Shown here: positions 33,808 to 45,799 of the stretch, in pieces | How positions within the stretch are numbered: position 1 is the stretch's first letter | Layout: every line of letters starts with the position of its first letter | Position numbers and translations under genes: made by a program | The notes under the pieces: model-generated | Database searches by the model: none | What the model was told of the DNA's origin: nothing | Seen by the model: the letters and a program-made list of their open reading frames with translations, nothing else | Assembly (NCBI GenBank): GCA_015143295.1 | Contig: CM026562.1 | Location: 16,582,041-16,646,040, forward strand | Length of the DNA stretch: 64,000 nt | DNA from: Tetracentron sinense | Taxonomy: Eukaryota > Streptophyta > Magnoliopsida > Trochodendrales > Trochodendraceae | Direction of reading: 5' to 3'

Positions 33808-35858
33808 TGTCACGCCCCGAAACCTATACACAATAATACTCATATTTGCACATATATCGAGGCGTGAGCCGGAAAAAAATTCTAAGGTATAATGGAAATT
33901 AAAACAACTAATAATCCATTAAACAGATGTATATATCAAGCACCTCTAATAACTCAAAAAAAAAAATTGGTAGGCAGCTATATCATTTATCTATCTATGT
34001 CAAGGGTTAGGGGGTTAGAACTCAAGGGTGGGTGCTCAACGGCCACACCAGGACTCGAACACGAGTCCCTCCTCTCCAAAGGGAGAAACACTACCACTGG
34101 TACAAACCCAGGCGTGTAAATATAACGAGTTCACTAAAGACTAAACCACCATTAGGTTCAACATGAAATTTACCTCACTACAGTTCTCTCACTCTCTAAC
34201 AGAAATGGAAAACACTAATCCTGTCCTGCTGGCTCAAGTGAGAAGAATCTTTATCTTCTTCAATCACTACCTGAAAAGAATAATATCAACAAGGGTGAGC
34301 TCACAACCCAACAAGAGAATACAACCATAGAGTAGATACATTAACAATTTATATGATGAAATGACTAACAATTTATGCATATCAATCGAGTAAGTCTTTA
34401 CTTATATTTTTATCTTGTCAATAGGGATCTTACACAACTAACCCTACTGACCACAGGAATCATTAGGGTCTTACACAGCTTACCATATCCCTTGGGTTTC
34501 ACACAATTCACTCATAAGAAAATGAGTATCTTACACGACTCCATTCAATTCTTTGTTTTTGAGTTAGTACTCTATCTTGCCCTGCAACCATTAGTCGGTT
34601 GCACACAACTTCACCCTAGGAGGAGGTGTTACATGACTCACTCAACGAATAACCCTTAAACATGGTCCACCATATCGATTATTACAACACCATAATATTA
34701 AAAGAAGAATTCCTTATCATAGTTTCATACCACCATAATAAGGGGGGTCAATCTACAAGTTTGGATTATAAGAATATGAATTCATCACATGCATATCAAA
34801 TCTCATAACGTGTCTAAGAATTCAATCATTAAAATCATATGCTTAGCATGCTTAAGAATAAATTAGGAATTTCATCCAAGTAGACATCATACTCCAACAA
34901 GGCATACTAGGAATTTCAGTTATAATTAATTTGCTTGAAAACATAATGGAAACCTACACAAAAAATTCTCATTACTCATTCTAGACTCAAGTTCAATCCC
35001 CATCTAATGAATTTGATCCAAAGAGTCATTAAAGTTCAATCATTTTCCAATTGTTAATAAAATTTTGTCAAAACAAACAATACAGCCAAAATATGCCACC
35101 ACTAGTTGACCAACCAAGAGCACCGGTCGACCAGTCTACACAGAAACCCCTGGTTTCTCACTAATTTCGCCTCAGACCTTCTATAACTACAAATTTGACA
35201 TGTTTTTTCTCCATTAATAAATACATCATAATATAAGCCTATATTTATCAAATCATACATAACATCTCTGATAAATCAGAACATACAGGTACTTGAATAT
35301 CTCTAATTAACATATTATCATAAACTAACAATCATTACCACCAACAAAACAGATTAGAATCATTACATACTCACAACATACAATGAATCTAAGTTACAGA
35401 AATATTCACTTGCCTCTAAATCCAGAATTTTGAGAACAAGGCAAGAGGATGATCACTTCGAATTGGTTAGATGTTAACTCGAAAGATCCAAAGCTCCAAT
35501 CCCTGATTCTTCCACAAGAATCCATAGAACTCCAATCAAACTATAGCCGTTTTCTCCTCTTTCTCCCAACGTGCACTTCTCAATTCTCCTTAATCAAGTT
35601 TAGCAAAAGATAGCTAATTAGGTTTAACATGTTCTATTTATACAAAACCCTAATTAGGAAATTACTAAGTTACCCTCACTCAGGTGCATTTGGTTGTAAA
35701 CAAGATTAAACACATTTAAACTCAACCATTGGGTTAACCCTAACCCACCTAGGTTAGCCACTATGACCAAACACCAATGATAATTACTAAACTGCCCTCA
35801 AGATGTAAAATCACTAATTTACTCCTTGAGTGTAATAAATTAAATTAGGGTCACTACA
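33808..35858. mobile_element. Solo LTR related to the gypsy LTRs, 5-bp target duplication
   Basis: It begins TGTCACGCCCCGAAACC and ends GGGTCACTACA, with perfect GTGAC duplications at 33803-33807 and 35859-35863. It aligns along its whole length with the LTRs of gypsy copy 1 but is clearly more diverged, so it is an older insertion or another subfamily. No internal region exists, as expected after LTR-LTR recombination. A SINE is nested at 33954-34121. The 372 bp before it and the flank after it show no genes. Confidence 0.9.
33954..34121 (-). mobile_element. tRNA-derived SINE nested in the solo LTR
   Basis: On the minus strand it starts near TACACGCCTGGGTTTGTACC, followed by AGTGGTAGTG, which is A-box-like. 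About 35 bp on is GTTCGAGTCCTGG, a good RNA polymerase III B box. It ends in a T run of about 11. The host LTR sequence resumes on both sides, with ATAAC at 33949-33953 and 34122-34126 as a short target duplication. The length of 168 bp and the T-rich 3' end resemble plant Au-type SINEs, though I cannot assign a named family. Confidence 0.65.
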
Positions 35859-35863
35859 GTGAC

Positions 35864-37489
35864 TATCCAGAATAGTCACAAGTCTTGGGCTTGGGTGGGT
35901 TATGTGACTACTCTAAAACAATAATTAGGGTTGCATGCACCCAAGTCTAGCTAGCTCATAGGCTCAGTCCAATCAAGCTGAATTTAAGCTAAGATGTTAT
36001 GCTAGATCAAGCCAATATTATAGTTGAGTTTGAACTTTTAAATAAGTCAAACTCAAGTCAAGTCTTGATTGATTTGGCTCAAAGCTCAGCTCGTTTAAAA
36101 CTTGGTTTGGCTTGGTCAGCCCTAAGTCCTAACCCTGCTCTTACATACAAAGGCAAGACTCTAACCCTGCCCTAGCCCTTCAAGTGCTTGGATTGACTAG
36201 GTCTTAAACCTACCTCAAGGGCAAGGGCATAGAATGGGAAAGAAAAGCAAGAATTTTTTTTCTCATTCAAAATAATGAGATTTTATTTCTACCCCCAAAA
36301 TGTCAATCTATAGATAATTTCAATTGAAATAATTTAAAATAATATAAAAGTAAAATAAAACAAGTATAATAAGAAAACTCAATAAAATAGAACATATCTT
36401 AACAACAATTAAAGTTATAATCCAAAGTGTTAAGAGATAAACACAATGTTAGGGTGGTTAGGGGAATCAGGGAGTCAGGGACTTAGGGGTTAGAGCTTCA
36501 AAGGATTAGGATTAGGATCTTAAGGGGTTGGAATTAGATAGTATCAAGGGCAGAGTCGAGCATTGTAGGGATTACCCCTAACTTTTCCCTTACTTATAAG
36601 GGTAATACCCTAACCCTTTAAGGGCTTGGATTGACTAGGCTTAACCTTGCCCTTTAGGGCAGGGCCAGGTAGGTGTACCATTTAAATGTTTTTTTTTTTA
36701 CAGCCTACATGTAAGAGAAAGTGAAAAGTTGTTATATATTTAAGGGCCTAACTGTAAGAGTAAGTGAAAAGTTGTTATATATTAAGGGTTGTACCTTCTC
36801 TTAAGGGTTGTACCTTCTCTTTTATGTGTACTAATATAAAGGGGATGGGCATGTGTCAAAACATTGATTGATTTTATTTCAAACTACTCTTACTTATATG
36901 GATTAAAAATGCTAATGAATTTTGTTTAATTTCAAATTATGTCATTCCACATATAGGTTCAACATGTTAATTAATTTTACTTAATTTAAAATTGTCCTTT
37001 ACAATATGAGTTTAAAAACGTTGACTAAATGTTTACTTATCCCAAAACTACCGGGTTTACTCATATATAAAGACAATGGTATTTAAAAGGTCCATTAAAT
37101 TTTAGCCTTAATTCAAAACTACCCCTTTAATTCCAAAACTACTCCTTACTAATATATAAAGAAAGCGATACTTAAAAAAGTTTGATCGAATTTAGCTTGA
37201 TTTCAACTTGTCTTTTAGTTAATTTTAGTTTTATTAATATAAGGGTACATTTCACCTAAAAAATTAAAAGTAGACTTAAAAAGTTGATTGAAATTTAACT
37301 TAGTTCTAAAAACCACCCTTTATTAATATATAAAGCAAGTTTTTTAAAACCAAACTAGCCGTCGAATTTGTCGGTTGACTGGTTCCCGATTCGACCGGTC
37401 CAGCTAGCTCATGTCCTTTTATTATTAATTGTTTAAAGTTTATTTTCTTGCCTAGAACGTCTCTAAAAAAATATTATCAAAATGTCATT
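35864..37489. other. Gene-free stretch
   Basis: At 35930-36125 lies a GCTCAAG/TTGGCTTGG-rich patch related to 14784-15160. Around 36710-36835 is a short duplication (GTGAAAAGTTGTTATATATT twice, then AAGGGTTGTACCTTCTCTT twice). From 36850 to 37350 several loose repeats of AAACTACNCC ... TATATAAAG occur. I see no genes. Confidence 0.5.
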
Positions 37490-37870
37490 AAGTCAGGTTT
37501 CCATACCCAAAATGCCCTCAAATTTTCTTCTATAGTCAAAATGTCCCAAATATTTTTTAGTTTCAAAATGCCCCTAAGTCAAATCTCTATACCCAAAATG
37601 TCCCTCACAAATTTTTTTAACCTAAAATGCTTCCCAAGTTTACCCAAAATTTTATTTTATTTATTTTTAAAATGCTCTCAAGTTTATATACCAAAAATGC
37701 CTTCAATATTTTCTATACCTAAAATGCCCCTAATGTTTTTTGGTTTTCAAAATGGTCCCTACATCACGTTTCTATACCCAATGCGTCTCACACAATTTTT
37801 TTACCCAAATATCCCTCAATTTTATTAATCCGAAATATTATTTATTTTTTTTTCAAAATTCCCCCCCTCA
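37490..37870. repeat. Degenerate CCAAAATGCCCCTCAAG tandem repeat
   Basis: About ten units of 30-45 bp share CCAAAATG(C/T)CC followed by CTCAAGTT or CTAAGTC and a T-rich part. The frame at 37448-37828 is built from these units. Some of its peptides repeat (PKMPL, IPKMS), which confirms that it is repeat-derived and not a gene. Confidence 0.65.
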
Positions 37871-37966
37871 AGTTCCACTTCTCAGACTCTCCTCTCTCCG
37901 CCCCCTTCCACTCCCCCCCCTCTCTCACGTGTCATCGCAAGTGCGCCATAGTATATTACTAAGAGT

Positions 37967-38205
37967 GACATTTATTCTTCTATATTAAAAGCTATATCTC
38001 TCTTGATTCTTCATCATTTCACATGTAAAAGAGTAAGAGAAAAGCGATATTAATATATAACATGTTATAATATTAATATAACTACGAGTGCCTTTATTCT
38101 TCTATATAAACTATAGCTATCTTGATTCTTCATCATTTCACATGTACCAACGAGTAAAGAGAAAATCTATTATATAACATTGTTATATATTATATACCTT
38201 TTTTT
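37967..38205. repeat. Tandem duplication, about 120 bp, two copies
   Basis: Both copies contain TTTATTCTTCTATA, TATCTCTCTTGATTCTTCATC or a close variant, CATTTCACATGTA, GAGTAAGAG or GAGTAAAGAG, and TATATAACATGTTAT or a close variant. Divergence is about 15%. There is no coding content. Confidence 0.6.
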
Positions 38206-38954
38206 AATCTTGTATCAACCCTCATAGAGAGCCAAAACAACAACCCTCTACCTTGGTACTAGTGTGTATCCCTTGTAGGTTCTCTGATAATTCTTTCCCA
38301 AGAGTATGGTATGGCGGTTGGAAATGCCTTCTGACCCATCTTTCAATGCTAGCTTCTAACTACTAGCCAATGAATAAATACCTGGATTTTGCTAGCCCAA
38401 CTGCAAATCTTCCAAGACGTAATTGGGTGGCTACAAATGTCAAAGATACTCTACTTTTTAAAACTATTTAAAATATGAAAGATCTCCAATGTTTATGCCC
38501 ATCTTGCGTCTATGGAAAGATTTGGAGTAAATGCCACTGAGGCTAGCACTCACTCGCAGATACTAGCGGTTGAAATGGCCAACCATTGGCCTATTCTCAA
38601 TGGAGGGCTTCTAACTACTATCAATGAACCTATATACGAGGTAAGTGGTGATTTGTGTTACGAAAGGTTCACCCCGTTAGAAAAAAAACCTCATTACTAG
38701 CCCTTTATTTTTGGTCGACAATACCCGAATACGACAAGAGGCAATCCAGGATCCATCAACGCGAATTGCAACTTGCATCAAGCCAATGCAAGTGCATATG
38801 TATGCTGATGATTCAATTGGATTAGAGAAGTCATGATGGGAAATTCAATTGGCTCCTAACGTGTCGCCACCTCCTATGCTCCTTGAGTTCACCCACACTG
38901 AGGCAGACTCTACTCTGTATTTTGAGCCCCCCTAAGGTCAGCCACGTGATCTCC
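38206..38954. other. Stretch without a recognised gene
   Basis: A 62-residue plus-strand frame at 38512-38700 (MERFGVNATEASTHSQILAV onward) is compositionally protein-like, but I do not recognise it and it has no conserved context. The rest, up to the LINE at 38955, shows nothing supportable. Confidence 0.4.
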
Positions 38955-40805
38955 ATTTGACAATTTCCCTAGTTTTCGGGGGTTGAGGCAAGGGGATCCT
39001 CTCTCTCCTTTCCTTTTTGTGATCGTCTCTGAAGCGTTGAGTAGATTGTTGTCAAAAGTTGAAGGGACATATTATGAAGGTTTCAAGATTGGTCAGAATG
39101 GGTTGAGGATATCTCATCTCCAATTTGTGGATGATACCCTCATCTTTTGTAGGGCTTTAAGAAGGGACCTCCTTAATATCAAATGTCTTCTCAGGTGTTT
39201 TGAGGCGGTGTTAGGATTGTGGGTTAATCTAGCAAAATCAGAGATTCTGAGGGTGGGGGAGGTTTCCATAATGGATCACCTTGCGATATGCCTTGGTTGT
39301 GGAGTGAGTACCCTCCCTTCGGTGTATCTTGGCTTTCCTCTAGGAGCAAAATTTAAGGCAAGATCAGTTTGGAATCCTGTCTTAGACCGTATTGCTCGTC
39401 GTTTGACCGGGTGGAGATCGTCCTACTTATTGAAATGAGGGAAATTGACTCTGATCAGAAGCACGATGCAAAGCTTTCCAACTTACCTTATGTCGTTTCT
39501 TACTATCCCTCGATCGGTGGCCCTTATCATTGAAAAGATGCAGATGGATTTCTTATGGAATGATAGGGAGGATCAGGCTAATTATCATTTAGTGGAGTGG
39601 TCCTAGTTGTGCCGGCCAAAGGAGTATGGTGGGTTGAATATCAAACCAATCATCTAGATGAACAAAGCGCTGCTTGGTAAATGGGTGTGGCCCGTTTAGA
39701 GACGATAGAGACAGTTGGTGGAGGAACGTGATTTTTGCCAAGTATGGGGAGTCCTCTAGATGGATTCCTAAGGCGGTTAGGGGATCCCATGGGCTTGGTC
39801 TTTGGAAGGGCATTATGGAGAATACGGAGCTAGTGACGCCTTTTTTTAGGTTCAGGGCTGGGAGAGGATCGGATATTAGGTTTTGGAGGGATATTTAGTC
39901 AGGATCTTCTCTTCTAATGGATGACTTTGGTAATCTTTTTGCTCTTTCTATTGAGAGGGATGCTCTAGTGGAGTCCTATTATGAGAGAGGGCCCAATGGC
40001 GTGGTATGGTGTCCAAGGATGCGGAGGGACCTCAATGACTGGGAAATCGACTCTTGGAGCGTCTGTCTTCTTCTCCGTTGTGCCCTGAAGTGCGGGATAG
40101 GAGGTCGTGGTCTAGGAGTAGCAATGGTCGGTTCTCGGTTAGGTTGTTGTTCCAGTTTATGAGTTCTATCCCGGTGGGGTCTTATCCTTGTAGAGTGGTG
40201 TGGAACCCTGGTATCCCATCCAAAGTGTCTTTTTTCCTTTGGACAACATCGTTCGACAAAATCCTAACAGGGGAACATCTGAAGCATAGAAGTTGGAGTT
40301 TGGCGAATAGATGTTATATGTGTCACCAAGAGGAAGAAATGTCGGCCCATCTTCTTTTGCACTGTACAATCACGTCAGAAGTGTGGAGTTTCTTTCTCTC
40401 TTGCATGGGAGTAGCGTGGGTTGTTCCCTTCTCTCTTCGTGATCTCCTCGAGAGTTGGCAGCGGGATAGAGGGGTGGGGGTTTGGAAGGCGATTTGGGGA
40501 ACTCTTCCTGGGGCCATTACTTGGGAACTCTGGAAAGAGAGAAACTGCAAAGTCTTCGATGACATCTCATCCTCAGTGCCCAGTTTGTGTGCTCGAATCA
40601 GGTTGTTCGTTTTGGAGTAGGTTGGGTTATATAGGTTGAGGGAGGAAATCCAAGAGATATTGTATTAGTCATTGTAGCTGGGGGGAGGGGGGAGGGTTAA
40701 GGTATTGTAGTAACCCAGGGTTGGTTTACTAGCTTGTAAACTTGATCCTGTTTCTTTCTTTGTTTTCTTCTTTTGTTTAATAAATTGAGGTATTGATTAA
40801 AAAAA
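38955..40805 (+). mobile_element. L1-type LINE, 5'-truncated copy A
   Basis: It begins inside the reverse transcriptase at GLRQGDPLSPFLF and continues through the catalytic motif QFVDDTLIF (39121-39150). Next come the thumb region (LGFPLGAKF, LTGWRSSYLL) and the connection with NKALLGKW (39661-). The zf-RVT domain is at 40110-40420 (VVWNPGIPSKVSFFLWTTSF, then RCYMCHQEEEMSAHLLLHC with the Cys/His set kept). The 3' UTR ends at 40770-40805 in an A-rich tail. 5' truncation with a 3' A tail is the normal product of target-primed reverse transcription. There are several stops (for example TGA at 39436-39438 after SSYLLK, TAG at 39604) and frame changes near 39680 and 39900-40130, so it is dead. I found no clear target duplication. 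Confidence 0.85.
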
Positions 40806-43481
40806 GATTACCATCCTATGACACGTCAGCCAGAAAATCCTGATTTTTCAAAAGGGGCTGTAGAGGGGTTAAGTGGGTTCCTTTTTAGATTTTTAAAGCG
40901 TTACCAAACTCTTAAACGTGGCTCTTAGAAGTAGAGCTTTTGGTGGAGATGCAACCTCTCCTATATCATCCCTTTTATTTCTTCCTTTAGAGTAGAGAGA
41001 CGCAACTTTCACACAGAGATACGTTTTTTCCCCCACCTGTTACATCTCCTAACATGAAACTTCCAAACTAGGAACCCTTTCCATTCTTCATCGCCACCCG
41101 AACATCGTGGTTGGCTGAAACGATCCTACCCAACCGACACAACCCAAACCCTCCTCTCTATATAGATATCCTTTAACTGCAAGATTTGTGAAAACTCTAT
41201 CGGCCAATCCAAACCCACACCTCTCTCTCAATTATGTGCCCACCCGAGAATCGTTGTTGCTGGGAGAAGATAATCGACAGTGGTTTCCGGTTTATTTGAA
41301 GTAAATGTTCGGGAGGCCATTAATATCTCTGAAGTCGTAAAAACTTCAGTCCAACTGAATTTTGTTTCCCAATGGCATGTGCATCTGAAGATATGATTTT
41401 CTTCAAATACCTGTACATTCCCTTCTCCCATATTACTCGAAAACTTACAGAAGGTGATGGGAAGTGGTAACCTCTTCAGAATCCGAGCTTTTTCTCTTCT
41501 AGCATGGAAGACTCTGACTGCAATGTAGAAGAATGTGCTCCTGATAAGGAGGTGAAGTGGGCTTTCCTCTTTCCTTTTAATTCTTCCTATTAGATTTTTC
41601 TTTTCTTTTTTTAATTTTTAAAATTTGTTGGTGTTTGCTTTTTATATTTGATCAGTTATTTAGTTTCTGATTTCTGAAAATTCACACTGTCTTTCTTTCC
41701 TCGTGTTTATGTGTGAATTGGATTATGCTTGCATGATTGAGTACAAAAGGAGAAAACAACTGTAATCGTTTATGGAGTTCTGATCATAGTTACCAAGTCA
41801 GAGTTCTGAAATTATTCGGCTCCGAAACAATTTGGAAGAAAAAAAAAAAACCTTCTACCCTCTCTTTTTTACCCCCAATAGCTAGCTTCTTTTTGGTTAG
41901 CGGAGGGACTGGATTTTTAGATGGCAGAGACTTACAACTGTTGATATGTTTTTCTAGTCTTCCAAGTTGATTGATTATACTCAAGGCTCAATTAACTCCA
42001 GAACCTGAGTCTGTGATTTCTAATCTGAGGAGTTCTTCATAAACAAAAACAACTATAAACAAAACTTCTAAAATATAATTGTAACAATTCAGCTGCTAAG
42101 AAGGTATTTCAATACTTAATATGCTGGGGAATGCCTCATTTTTGCCTGACTTGTAATCAAATTTTTCGTTGGATTGGTAAATTATTATCAGTTGGGTACC
42201 AGGTTTACCCAAAAAGTTTGTGAAATGAATAATTGTAGGCAGTTTACATAAGAAATATCTGATCTGATGAATATTGTGAACACATGTCGAAAAGGTAAGC
42301 GTGGAATGGTTAGCTGGGGAGAATGCCAGAGTAGTTGGGAGTTGGGACATTCCCTCCTCGCAAAAAGGGCTGGACAGGCTATGTTGAGAAGGGCACTGCC
42401 GGTAAGACAAACATATATTCAGTTGAGGTCAGTGGTTTTAGAGGCATTTTATTCATTAGAGCTTCGTCTATACTACATTGTTTCCTCCATCCCTTAAATC
42501 CCTCTTTTACCTCATATATAAGGAAACAATGTTGGATAGATCAGACATTATATATTCAAATAACGTTGAAATGCTCAAATAATGTTAATAATTGGTTTTG
42601 GTTGAAAGGGTTTGATGTTTTGTTAGTGTGAAAATGGTAAGTTAGCTTAACGTGTTACGGTTATTGTCATCACCATTGGATGTGAGGAAGCTTGGAGCAA
42701 CATTTCTGAATTAGTTTTAAGTACCTCTTCATGAACTACATAATGGTTTGTAGAGATTGCAGGATTTGAGACTTCAAGGAATATCTATGTGATTGTTGTA
42801 CTGAATATGGGAGAGTCCTAATTTGGGAATGTCATGGGAAGGTTGTGTAATTTGAGGAGAAGGTGTAGTAGTTTGTCGTGATTGCAGGATTTAGGTAAAG
42901 ACTTTAATGTGATGGATTCACTGTTTATGAGAGAGACCTATTGGAGAATGTCATGGGAAGGTTATTTATAATTTGAGGTAAAGTAGATTTATGTGGGCAT
43001 ATTATTTGGGGGGTGTCAATATCATTTCATTATTGTTAGTATGTGTCATTGTTACTAGCTCAATTTCTGAATTATATGATTTCAGTTGTGGTATAGTGGG
43101 AAAAGGGTGAGAGATGGGAGATCAGTGAGTGATAAAGATAAAATGAATTGAGAGGGAGTGTCTAGAGTCGGTGTATTTTTCTCTTTCCATGCAAGTATCT
43201 CATGTTCCCTTGCAAAATACTAGAGTTGTCTGAATAATAATATCCCTTCTTGGGACTGTTTCTCCATAAATTTAGAAGATTTCTGTTGTAGTTTTTTTAC
43301 ATTTGCTCCCTTCATTTTTTTTTTTTGTTGTGATCACATTTTTACACTTTTACATTAAGTATATATCATGTTTTCTCAAGTTAATTCATGCATTTTTTTT
43401 TTATCATCTTTTCTTACTGCAGTTCATTCATGCATATTTTTTTTTTGTCATTACCCGTGCATCGCACGGGCTACTTACTAG
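40806..43481 (+). mobile_element. Segment ending in a Helitron 3' terminus
   Basis: At its right end a perfect hairpin (43454-43470, CCCGTGC/GCACGGG) is followed by CTACTTA, CTAG (43478-43481) and T, the textbook Helitron 3' end. The left end (TC after A) was not identified, so 40806, the end of the LINE tail, is only a limit. No Rep/helicase is present. The interior includes a short ATG-led, exon-like piece at 41503 (MEDSDCNVEECAPDKE, then GTGAAG) and the fragment at 42335. I recognise neither with confidence. Confidence 0.5.
42335..42450 (+). pseudogene. Short conserved-looking exon fragment, possibly a plastid thylakoid protein
   Basis: The frame reads PPRKKGWTGYVEKGTAGKTN, then IYSVE, before losing any protein-like character. 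The WTGY-EKGTAGKTNIY-VE string reminds me of the plant thylakoid protein MPH1 (proline-rich, PSII maintenance), but this is from memory and the match is short. It lies inside the Helitron-terminated segment, where captured exon pieces are expected. No splice sites are evident. Confidence 0.25.
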
Positions 43482-43593
43482 TTGTGAACTGTTACTAGCA
43501 TCATCCATGAGTTTTCTTTTCTTGGTTTATTTATTAAGAGCTTCTGTTTGTCATTGTCATTTATTTTTATAACTTGCTGGTTCACATGAGTAG

Positions 43594-45345
43594 GTTAGAG
43601 ACATTAAAGAGCCCATATCTGGGTGCTAACTTTAAGGATTTACACGGTCTTAAGGAAATTACCGTGACATTTGAGAATATAATTTACAATACAGCCACAA
43701 GCCAGGTACAAATCTATATAATTATCTATATGTTTTCGTCAACTTGTTCATCCTCTTAAATTCTGAGTGTTTTTAAATTCTGAGTGTTTGTAATCTGCAC
43801 TTGACATTCTTGGACACTTCTAAATTTCTGTCATAACTCATAACAAAATAGAAAAAAAGAACTCATAACCACATGGGTTAGGATGTTGCTCAAGCCATCA
43901 TCTCTATCTGTGCAAGGAGGGTGATGAAGCTGCTTCTCTAGGTTAGTAATAAAAGTATAAAACTGCTCTCAAGACATGCACTTATGGTATTAGTTAGTAT
44001 ATTTCCTGATATTATTTTTGGGCATCAATATCCATTAGCACCCCAACCGTATGTAGATGGGTGCTGAGCAATATGGTGATCACATAAGATCCTTGTCCAT
44101 AACTATAGTTATCCTAGTGCCATAGCCATAAACATAGTGATAGGGTTGAACTTGGAAGGTCTTGATGCATCCCGAGCTAGTTGTTCTTTCTCATTTGTCG
44201 CATCATGGCTTATCCTTATAACTTGTTAAGGAATTTTTTTTGTAACTTCAATATTCAGAAGAAATTACTATTTACATGATCTACCTTTCAGAGGGACTAT
44301 GTGGAGAGAATATCAATGAAGTTGATGAAACTAGAAGACAAATCTCAGAGTACTGGTGCGACTAATTCTTTGCCATCAAAATCTGCTGGTAGCAATCAAA
44401 ATCCCCTGGATCCAGGTAACTATATCAAAGAGTTAAGTGCCATTTACACAATGTAATAAGTGAAAGATTGGATAATATATCAATTGAACATGCATGGCAA
44501 CAAACTCAAGTTTACCTTTATTGCTTGTAGATTGTTGCAACTCTATATCTTTATTTTGTTTCACTTGTCTTAAACTTAAATATATATTTTTTCTAGACAA
44601 TGGCTATGATAGGTTGTTTCGTTTAACTCAATATCTGAATAGGTATGTTCGGTTCGTTTTCATTGGATTACGGTGTCTTACACATCTACTTGTTTGACAT
44701 GGAGAGATGGTATGGTTGTCTTTTTCCCGTTAAAGACTGTCTTGTCTTCAATTAAAAAACAAAATGTAAAAATTTAAAATGTAACTAGTCAATGATTTGA
44801 CATTGTTCTTAGTTTCGTTGTTTGATTTACAGATTATATGCTTTTTTTTCTTGATGTTTCTGAATGTTAATTCATTTGACTTGTCTATTTTGGCTCTTAA
44901 TATAATAGCATTGAACAGTATGCAGTCCCAAGTGCGAAACCAAGGGAAGTTACTATCTATCTCCTTGGCTAAACAGTCTCAAGCACAGCAGCCGCTGTTA
45001 TCCCAGAGTGTTCAAAATCCAACTGCATTTGCTGGAGTACAAAATTCTGCCAGTTTGTCGTTTGTACTGCTGCCATCTGTGACTGGTCTAACTCAGACAA
45101 GCATGCCAAATGTTGTTAACCATAGCTCCAATTTGCAACACATGTTCGGATTTTCACAGAACTTGGTAGTTAATTCAGTAGAACAAGGCACACTGTCACA
45201 TATATTTTCCAATTCACAGAGGCAGATGTAAGGAAAGCAACATCCACAGCATGTTGTACCCCAACAACAGTCTCAGAGTCAACAGCAGTACATGTACCAG
45301 CAGCGGCAGTCGCAACATCAGATTTTGAAGAATAAGCGGCATTAG
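43594..45345 (+). pseudogene. MED15a-like Mediator subunit fragment (KIX region and Gln-rich segment)
   Basis: MED15 is a tail subunit of the Mediator complex, and its KIX domain binds activators. Three exons are in phase. Exon 43594-43705 (LETLKSPYLGANFKDLHGLK, then EITVTFENIIYNTATSQ) has a GT donor. Exon 44292-44415 (RDYVERISMKLMKLEDKSQS, then TGATNSLPSKSAG) has AG and GT sites. Exon 44909-45345 begins ALNSMQSQVRNQGKLLSISL and continues through QQPLLSQSVQNPTAFAG, VTGLTQTSMPNVVNHSSN and a Gln-rich end. The order and wording follow plant MED15a after its KIX helix 2. A TAA at 45229-45231 sits where the family has Gln (SQRQM-Q). The N-terminus and the long C-terminal part are missing. It is thus a truncated copy, with splice sites still good. 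A Helitron end lies 113 bp upstream. Confidence 0.75.
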
Positions 45346-45799
45346 AGAAAGACAAAATAACGCCGGGGTATATTCGGGTCCATAGACCGACTTCTTTACC
45401 CTGTTTTTAGTTTTATTCTCTTTTTCTCACTCAACAGTGAGAGTGTTCAAGCTGAAAAAAAGGGAAACAGTGAAATATATTTCTCTCTACTCCTCGGGTA
45501 GTCATTTTCAAAGGCAATATCAAGGGCAAACCTCGTATCCATTTTCATAATTTTGAATGTAAAAAGCAGTGTTCATAGGCAACGGTTGGAATATCAAATG
45601 TCCGAATAGCGATCACACTGACCTATGTTCATTTAATACAAAACTTGCTGTTTAATTATATGAACTTCTGCTTCCTCTTTCTAGAATTATTGGAATACTG
45701 GAAAAGAATAGTGATTCGAAAACTGGAAAAGAATAGTGGAAAAGTTCCCAAGGAATCCCCTTTAGAATTTATAACCTACTTTCATACATGAATCTGCAG
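45346..45799. other. Gap between the MED15 and kinase fragments
   Basis: No coding match. The kinase exon's own acceptor (CTGCAG) closes the gap. Nothing marks a clear junction between the two unrelated gene pieces, though one must lie here if the MED15 copy ends before 45800. Confidence 0.45.

Noticed and set aside
37448-37988. A 126-codon frame and its neighbour
   Set aside because: The protein is built from the CCAAAATGCCCC tandem repeat; the peptide repetition is a by-product.
38512-38700. 62-codon frame with ordinary amino acid composition
   Set aside because: No recognisable family, no neighbouring exon and no conserved context.
41228-41431. 67-codon minus-strand frame
   Set aside because: No known motif; the surrounding pyrimidine-rich DNA gives open frames easily.
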